Shown piece by piece: positions 5,124-9,035 of a stretch of DNA of 9,035 nucleotides. A program made the translations under genes and the position numbers. The DNA is taken from positions 1-9,035 of the forward strand of contig CAJOOX010000188.1 of NCBI GenBank assembly GCA_905236195.1. Reading direction: 5' to 3'. Numbering within the stretch: the stretch's first letter is position 1; each line of letters begins with the position of its first letter. The stretch comes from an uncultured Bacteroidales bacterium (lineage in GTDB: Bacteria; Bacteroidota; Bacteroidia; Bacteroidales; UBA3663). The notes under the pieces were generated by a model. That model made no database searches and was not told the DNA's origin. It saw only the letters and a program-made list of their open reading frames with translations.

Positions 5124-7199
5124 ATGACACAAAAAAGCTCCATTTCGGGAGTTGGTTCGGCCGTTTTGTTGACGGGTCTTCTTGCGGGTTGTGCCAGTAT
5201 CGGCACACCCGGCGGCGGACTTTACGACGAGACGCCTCCGGTGTTTGTGTCTTCCGACCCCGCCGACGGCGAGACGAACGTCACGAAGAAGAAATTCACG
5301 CTGAAATTCAACGAGAATATCAAATTGGACAACGCGCTCGACAAGATGACGATCTCTCCGCCCCAGCAGAAGTCGCCCACCATTCTGTCCAACGCCAAGA
5401 CTGTGACCATCGAACTGCAGGATTCGCTGCGCCCCAACACCACCTACTCCGTTTCGCTGGGCGATGCCGTCCAGGACAACAACGAGGGCAATGTGCTGGA
5501 GCATACATCGTTCACCTTCTCGACGGGTGACCACATCGATTCGCTGCGCATCTCGGGCTACCTGCTCAACGCCGAGGATCTCGAACCTGTCACGGGAGCT
5601 TACGTGGGCATTTATCCCGACACAGCCGTCGCCGACAGCATTTTTATGCTGGAATCTATGCAGCGTGCCGGAAAAACCGATGCCTACGGACGTTATTCCA
5701 TCGAAGGCATTGCCCGGGGAAGCTACCGGCTCTATGCCATTGTGGACGGCAACACCAACTACCGCTATGACCTCCGCACGGAGAATATCGCCTTCTGCGA
5801 CTCGCTCATCTCTCCCTCGATGAGCGGAACGGTTGAATACGACACCATCTGGGCCGACCGCGATTCGACCCGAATCGACACAGTCCTGACGAGGAACAGG
5901 ATCTCCTATGCTCCTGAGAACGTGACGATGCTGCTCTTCAGCGAGGGCAAATACAACCGCTATCTGGAGGACACCGGCAGGCCGGATTCCTGTCTTCTGC
6001 GCGTGCGTTTTGCCGCGCCGATGGAATCACTGCCCGTCTGGAGTTATCCGGCCGACAGCACAGTCGATGCCGGCGCTCTGCTTCTGGCGGAACCCAATCC
6101 CACCCTGGACACGCTGTCCTACTGGATTACCGACACCGCATGGATCAATCGCGACACCCTGACGTTGGGAATGACCTACATGATGACAGATACCGCAGGT
6201 GTGGATGTGCCCAGGACCGACACCATCCAATTCGTGCGTCCGGCCAGAAAAACCGGCCCGGACAACGCCAAGAGCGGCGACAAGGAGAAAAAGAAAGGTT
6301 GGGGACTGTTCGGAGGCAAGAACGACAAGAAGGACAAAGACATGAAAGACAAGCACGACAGAAAGCCCGGACAGGAAGCGCCAACGGACTCACTGCCGGC
6401 CATAGTCTACATGTCGGTGAAGCAGCTCGGTGCCTCCACTTTAAATATAGGACAGAAACCGAAATTTGAAGTCTCCGCCCCGCTCGCAAGTATCGACGTC
6501 GGCGGCCTCCACCTGAAACGACAGGTCAACGACTCGACGTGGACAGACATGAAGTTCCGCTGGGAGAAAGACTCCGTCAAACTGCGCTCCTATCAGCTCT
6601 TTGCCGTTCCCTACTTCTCGCCCGGCGAGAAATACAAACTGGTGGTGGATTCCGCCTGCATGTACGACATCTACGGCAACCCCGTCAACCGCACGGAACT
6701 GAGTTTCTCCGAACACAAACCCGAGGAATATGCCCACCTTCTCTTCCAGGTCAAAGGCATTTCCGGCAAGGCCTTCGTGTGCCTGCTCAACGACAAGGAC
6801 AAGGAGGTTCAGCGGGCCGATGTAAAAGGCAATCAGGCCAAGTTTGTGAACGTTTTGCCCGGAACCTACTATGCACGCATGGTGGAAGACCTCAACGGCA
6901 ACGGCGAGTGGGACCACGGTACGCTGACTCCGCGTCGGCAGCCCGAACCCGTCTATTATTTCAACGGAGAACTCAGCCTGCGCGCCAATTGGAGCATCAG
7001 CCAGAACTGGGATGTGGACGAACTGCCCGTCTACAAGCAGAAACCGCTCAAGGTGACCCAGAACAAGCCCAAAGAAAAACAGGAAAAGAAGTCAAAGAAT
7101 GCGGAATATTATGCCAAGATGGGCATAACTCCCCCGCAGACCAACAGCGGCACAACCACATCGGGCGCCAATTCATCGCTGCACAGTGTGGGCAACTGA
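5124..7199 (+). CDS. Lipoprotein with N-terminal Big_5 Ig-like domain
   Basis: The 691-residue product begins with a lipoprotein signal peptide: Lys4, a hydrophobic run (10-20) and the lipobox LLAGC, making Cys23 the lipid-attached residue. The next residues, ASIGTPGGG, have no acidic run, so there is no clear surface-export signal. Residues about 37-135 form a Big_5-type Ig-like domain (SSDPADGETNV, KFNENIKLDN, ending TSFTFSTGDHID). About 140-215 looks like a carboxypeptidase-regulatory-like beta domain (SGYLLNAEDLEPVTGAYVG, YGRYSIEGIARGSYRLYA). Residues 374-420 are a Lys/Asp/Gly-rich linker. The C-terminal part has a second beta region (about 428-530) and a domain with DLNGNGEWDHG (589-599), resembling a calcium loop, then a basic, Thr/Ser-rich tail. 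The family is common in Bacteroidetes and has no proven function that I know of. ATG 5124 fits the promoter best; 5109 is the alternative. It leads a three-gene run. Confidence 0.9.
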   Translation: MTQKSSISGVGSAVLLTGLLAGCASIGTPGGGLYDETPPVFVSSDPADGETNVTKKKFTLKFNENIKLDNALDKMTISPPQQKSPTILSNAKTVTIELQDSLRPNTTYSVSLGDAVQDNNEGNVLEHTSFTFSTGDHIDSLRISGYLLNAEDLEPVTGAYVGIYPDTAVADSIFMLESMQRAGKTDAYGRYSIEGIARGSYRLYAIVDGNTNYRYDLRTENIAFCDSLISPSMSGTVEYDTIWADRDSTRIDTVLTRNRISYAPENVTMLLFSEGKYNRYLEDTGRPDSCLLRVRFAAPMESLPVWSYPADSTVDAGALLLAEPNPTLDTLSYWITDTAWINRDTLTLGMTYMMTDTAGVDVPRTDTIQFVRPARKTGPDNAKSGDKEKKKGWGLFGGKNDKKDKDMKDKHDRKPGQEAPTDSLPAIVYMSVKQLGASTLNIGQKPKFEVSAPLASIDVGGLHLKRQVNDSTWTDMKFRWEKDSVKLRSYQLFAVPYFSPGEKYKLVVDSACMYDIYGNPVNRTELSFSEHKPEEYAHLLFQVKGISGKAFVCLLNDKDKEVQRADVKGNQAKFVNVLPGTYYARMVEDLNGNGEWDHGTLTPRRQPEPVYYFNGELSLRANWSISQNWDVDELPVYKQKPLKVTQNKPKEKQEKKSKNAEYYAKMGITPPQTNSGTTTSGANSSLHSVGN

Positions 7200-7211
7200 T
7201 CGGAACATCGC

Positions 7212-7236
7212 AATATCGAAATATCGGAAATATTGG
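7212..7236 (+). repeat. Short tandem AATATCG-like repeat before the DUF3108 gene
   Basis: AATATCG occurs at 7212-7218 and 7220-7226, and as AATATTG at 7229-7235, spaced 8-9 bases apart. They fill the 59-base gap between the lipoprotein stop and the next ATG. The arrangement also gives a weak inverted repeat (CAATAT at 7211-7216 with ATATTG at 7230-7235). No promoter box or terminator is visible here. Confidence 0.4.
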
Positions 7237-7258
7237 AATAACAAAAAAAATAGCATCA

Positions 7259-8113
7259 ATGAAGAAACTCATTCTCTCCCTCCTGCTGGTTCTGGCCGCT
7301 GTGCCGGCCATAGCCCTCGAAAAGGAGAAAACAAACAAACAGATAGAAGCGTTGGAATATAACGTTTACTACCATTGGGGCATTCTGTGGAAGAAAGCCG
7401 GCTACGGCATCTTCTCGCTCGAAGAACAGACCCTCAACAACGGCGAGACACGCTATCACGGCAAACTGGCCGGCAAGTCGCTCTCCATCATCGAATTCAT
7501 CATGAGGGTCAGAGACACTCTGGAATGCTGGTATAAGCCCGACGTCGTGCCTATCCAGTACCGCAAGGGTACCCATGAGGGCAAATACACCGCCGAGGAG
7601 GAGAACCGCTACACGACATTCTATCAGGCCGGCAAACCCCACACGGCCGGCAACGTGGACTCCACCCAGGTGTTTGTGACCCGATGGCGTTCCAAGAAAG
7701 GCAAAGACACCACCTACGACGAAGTCAGCCATTCGGTCGATGATGTAGGCTACGACATGCTTTCCGTATTCTACAAAATCCGCAGTCTCGACTTTTCCAA
7801 GATGCGAAAGGGACAGGAAGTGAAACTCCCCGTATTCTCCGGTCTCCACAAGGCGGACTATATGTCGGTGGAGTTCAAGGGCGAGACCACTTGCAAACTC
7901 CGCAACGGCAAGACCTATCCCGCCTATGCCCTCGACCTCACCTTCAAGAGCAAGGACTCCGACCAGACACCCGTTCAGATATGGGTATCGACCGACCCGG
8001 ACCACCGTCCGCTCATCTGCACCATCCAGCTCCGGCGTGTGGGCGAAATCCAGGGACAGTGGATTGAACCCGGCGCAGCCGAAGCCAAAGACAAAGAAGA
8101 AGACATAGATTAA
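7259..8113 (+). CDS. Exported DUF3108 domain protein
   Basis: The 284-residue protein starts with a clear Sec signal peptide: Lys2-Lys3, a hydrophobic core LILSLLLVLAAV, and a probable cleavage after AIA at residue 19. The mature part (about 30-270) has the features of the DUF3108 family: YNVYYHWGILWKKAGYG near the start, KSLSIIEFIMRVRDTLECWY in the middle, then alternating beta strands such as PVFSGLHKADYMSVEFKG and YPAYALDLTFKS, ending IWVSTDPDHRPLICTIQL. DUF3108 proteins are periplasmic or outer-membrane associated and have no assigned biochemical role that I know of. The C-terminus is acidic (AEAKDKEEDID). The frame is open far upstream into the lipoprotein gene, but ATG 7259 is chosen because it begins the signal peptide and follows an A-rich leader. 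Its stop overlaps the next start. Confidence 0.88.
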   Translation: MKKLILSLLLVLAAVPAIALEKEKTNKQIEALEYNVYYHWGILWKKAGYGIFSLEEQTLNNGETRYHGKLAGKSLSIIEFIMRVRDTLECWYKPDVVPIQYRKGTHEGKYTAEEENRYTTFYQAGKPHTAGNVDSTQVFVTRWRSKKGKDTTYDEVSHSVDDVGYDMLSVFYKIRSLDFSKMRKGQEVKLPVFSGLHKADYMSVEFKGETTCKLRNGKTYPAYALDLTFKSKDSDQTPVQIWVSTDPDHRPLICTIQLRRVGEIQGQWIEPGAAEAKDKEEDID

Positions 8114-8709
8114 TGGCCGACACCTACCGCACCATCGCGAAGCCCGGCGAGGGATTGTACAAGGAGAAGATGTCCAAATTCCTCTCCTTTGCCCATCCTG
8201 TGCAGACAGTGGACGAAGCGATGGCGGTGGTGACCAAATACAAAAAGGAATACTATGATGCCCGGCATTGCTGCTGGGCATATGTTATCGGACCCGACAA
8301 GGCCGCCTTCCGTTCTAACGACGACGGCGAACCCTCCGGAACGGCCGGCAAACCGATTCTGGGACAAATCACCTCGGCCGACCTCACCAATGTGGTCGTT
8401 TGTGTGGTCCGCTACTTCGGAGGCATCAAACTGGGCACTTCCGGACTAATTGTGGCCTACAGGGCTGCAGCAGCCGAAGCCCTGAATGCCGCCGAAATTA
8501 CCGAGAAGATTGTGACCGGCCGGTTCTCGGTGGAGTTCCCCTACGACCTGATGGGCGATGCCATGAGAGTTGCCAAGGACGAAGGTGCTGAAATCGTCGC
8601 CCAAGACTTCTGTCAGGACACCTGCCGCCTCACCCTCGAAATCCGCCTCGATAGCCTGGAACGCCTGAAAAACAAATACGGGCTCATCTATGGAACCCGC
8701 ATCCTATAA
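8113..8709 (+). CDS. YigZ/IMPACT family protein
   Basis: The 198-residue cytosolic protein belongs to the YigZ/IMPACT family (UPF0029). The N-terminal domain (about 15-130) carries the family marks DARHCCWAY (49-57), SNDDGEPSGTAGKPIL (68-83) and VVRYFGGIKLGTSGL (98-112). Residues about 137-195 match the DUF1949 ferredoxin-like C-terminal domain (FSVEFPYDLMG and after). The length fits the bacterial family, about 200 residues. Eukaryotic IMPACT acts on the GCN1/GCN2 translation-control pathway; the bacterial role is unsettled, with ribosome or nucleic acid binding suggested. Its ATG overlaps the preceding stop by one base (TAATG), which points to translational coupling with the DUF3108 gene. 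Whether that reflects shared function or only shared transcription cannot be told. Confidence 0.94.
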   Translation: MADTYRTIAKPGEGLYKEKMSKFLSFAHPVQTVDEAMAVVTKYKKEYYDARHCCWAYVIGPDKAAFRSNDDGEPSGTAGKPILGQITSADLTNVVVCVVRYFGGIKLGTSGLIVAYRAAAAEALNAAEITEKIVTGRFSVEFPYDLMGDAMRVAKDEGAEIVAQDFCQDTCRLTLEIRLDSLERLKNKYGLIYGTRIL

Positions 8710-8710
8710 C

Positions 8711-8724
8711 CCGGCCGGTGCCGG
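8711..8724 (+). terminator. Weak possible terminator hairpin after the YigZ gene
   Basis: CCGGC (8711-8715) pairs with GCCGG (8720-8724) across a four-base loop, starting one base after the YigZ stop. The stem is short and is followed by ATTCCATTG rather than a U-run, so it is at best a weak terminator or pause site for the three-gene transcript. Confidence 0.25.
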
Positions 8725-8930
8725 ATTCCATTGTATCGGGCTGCGCGTCGGCAACGGCTCGTCAATAGCGGGAAACATCATCGGCATAGCCATTGAATCC
8801 AATAATCTCGTCCTCCTTTGTCGTAACATGGCTGCAGCAATATCATTGAATGCCAAAACGGCGCACCCGGATTTTTCCGTGGCTGACCTCCACAGACCCG
8901 CATGACTACATAGGGTTCACTAAATATGAT

Positions 8931-8958
8931 GACACACTGGCGGCATAGCCCCTGTGTC
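8931..8958. repeat. Interrupted hairpin GACACA...TGTGTC
   Basis: GACACA (8931-8936) pairs with TGTGTC (8953-8958), and GGC (8939-8941) with GCC (8948-8950) inside a 2x2 internal loop. A second, mutually exclusive pairing joins GCGGCA (8940-8945) to TGCCGC (8968-8973). The stems are short; the structure is suggestive only. Confidence 0.3.
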
Positions 8959-8976
8959 TTGTAAATGTGCCGCATT

Positions 8977-9000
8977 TGCTGCAGTGCTGCAGTGCTGCAG
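8977..9000. repeat. Three perfect tandem copies of TGCTGCAG
   Basis: The 8-bp unit TGCTGCAG occurs at 8977-8984, 8985-8992 and 8993-9000 without a mismatch. Each unit holds the palindrome CTGCAG. The array lies in non-coding sequence between the YigZ gene and whatever follows the window, so a coding repeat is unlikely. It could be a simple-sequence expansion, part of an interspersed intergenic repeat, or a protein binding array. Confidence 0.75.
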
Positions 9001-9035
9001 TTGAAAATTTTATCCTCTTATAATTGCCCCTATTA

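Larger units (their letters stand above)
8710..9035. other. 326-bp region without a convincing gene
   Basis: No recognisable protein or RNA gene is present. The first 200 bases keep coding-like base composition and have three overlapping stop-free frames: one on the plus strand ending at 8905, and two on the minus strand (about 8704-8918 and 8778-8975). None gives a protein I recognise or has a start with promoter support. They could be remnants of a decayed gene or chance. From about 8930 there are a small hairpin and a tandem repeat, listed separately, and after 9001 the sequence turns AT-rich. Confidence 0.5.

Noticed and set aside
5052..5534. 160-codon minus-strand frame over the lipoprotein start
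   Set aside because: It overlaps the lipoprotein promoter and N-terminus and has no recognisable domain.
6539..7258. Upstream extension of the DUF3108 frame into the lipoprotein gene
   Set aside because: The extension is Arg/Gln-rich shadow sequence of the lipoprotein; the signal peptide at 7259 marks the true start.
7256..8281. 341-codon open frame antisense to the DUF3108 and YigZ genes
   Set aside because: It spans two genes with clear family motifs on the other strand; the frame is open because of codon bias, not because it encodes a protein.
8778..8975. 65-codon minus-strand ORF starting MRHIYKTQG
   Set aside because: No homology recognised, no promoter box or leader, and another minus frame is open over the same bases. 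Kept only as part of the unexplained region.

Overview
The window looks like chromosomal DNA of a Bacteroidales bacterium, most likely of the Prevotellaceae/Muribaculaceae/Bacteroidaceae type. Four lines of evidence point there. Intergenic regions carry Bacteroidetes-type -7 boxes (TAnnTTTG or close variants). Starts lack Shine-Dalgarno sequences and have A-rich leaders. SecD and SecF are fused in one chain. A Big_5-type Ig-like lipoprotein, a DUF3108 protein and an IMPACT/YigZ protein stand side by side, an arrangement I associate with this order. Genus cannot be fixed by eye. I see no phage, IS element, CRISPR array, tRNA or rRNA.

Layout. (1) 1-112, minus: the first 37 codons of a probable inositol-3-phosphate synthase, cut by the window edge. 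(2) 113-266: an AT-rich divergent promoter region. (3) 267-761, plus: a small ECF-type sigma factor with no anti-sigma gene after it, closed by a strong hairpin that also ends the opposing manA. (4) 4904-809, minus: secDF followed by manA, separated by 67 bp that hold a perfect 17-bp inverted repeat ending six bases before the manA start. (5) 4905-5123: a second divergent promoter region. (6) 5124-8709, plus: a tight three-gene run of Ig-like lipoprotein, DUF3108 exported protein and YigZ/IMPACT protein; the last two overlap by one base (TAATG). (7) 8710-9035: no convincing gene, but a three-copy 8-bp tandem repeat and a small hairpin.

Functionally the window is mostly envelope and core metabolism. 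SecDF drives late protein export. The lipoprotein and the DUF3108 protein would both be Sec substrates in the periplasm or outer membrane. ManA links fructose-6-P to mannose-6-P for glycan precursors. Ino1 makes inositol-phosphate from glucose-6-P, which in some Bacteroidetes feeds inositol lipids. The regulatory input of the sigma factor is unknown. Most of the window is ordinary. The points most worth a second look are the secDF-manA intercistronic hairpin, the orphan sigma factor divergent from ino1, the uncharacterised lipoprotein/DUF3108 pair, and the unexplained 3' end.
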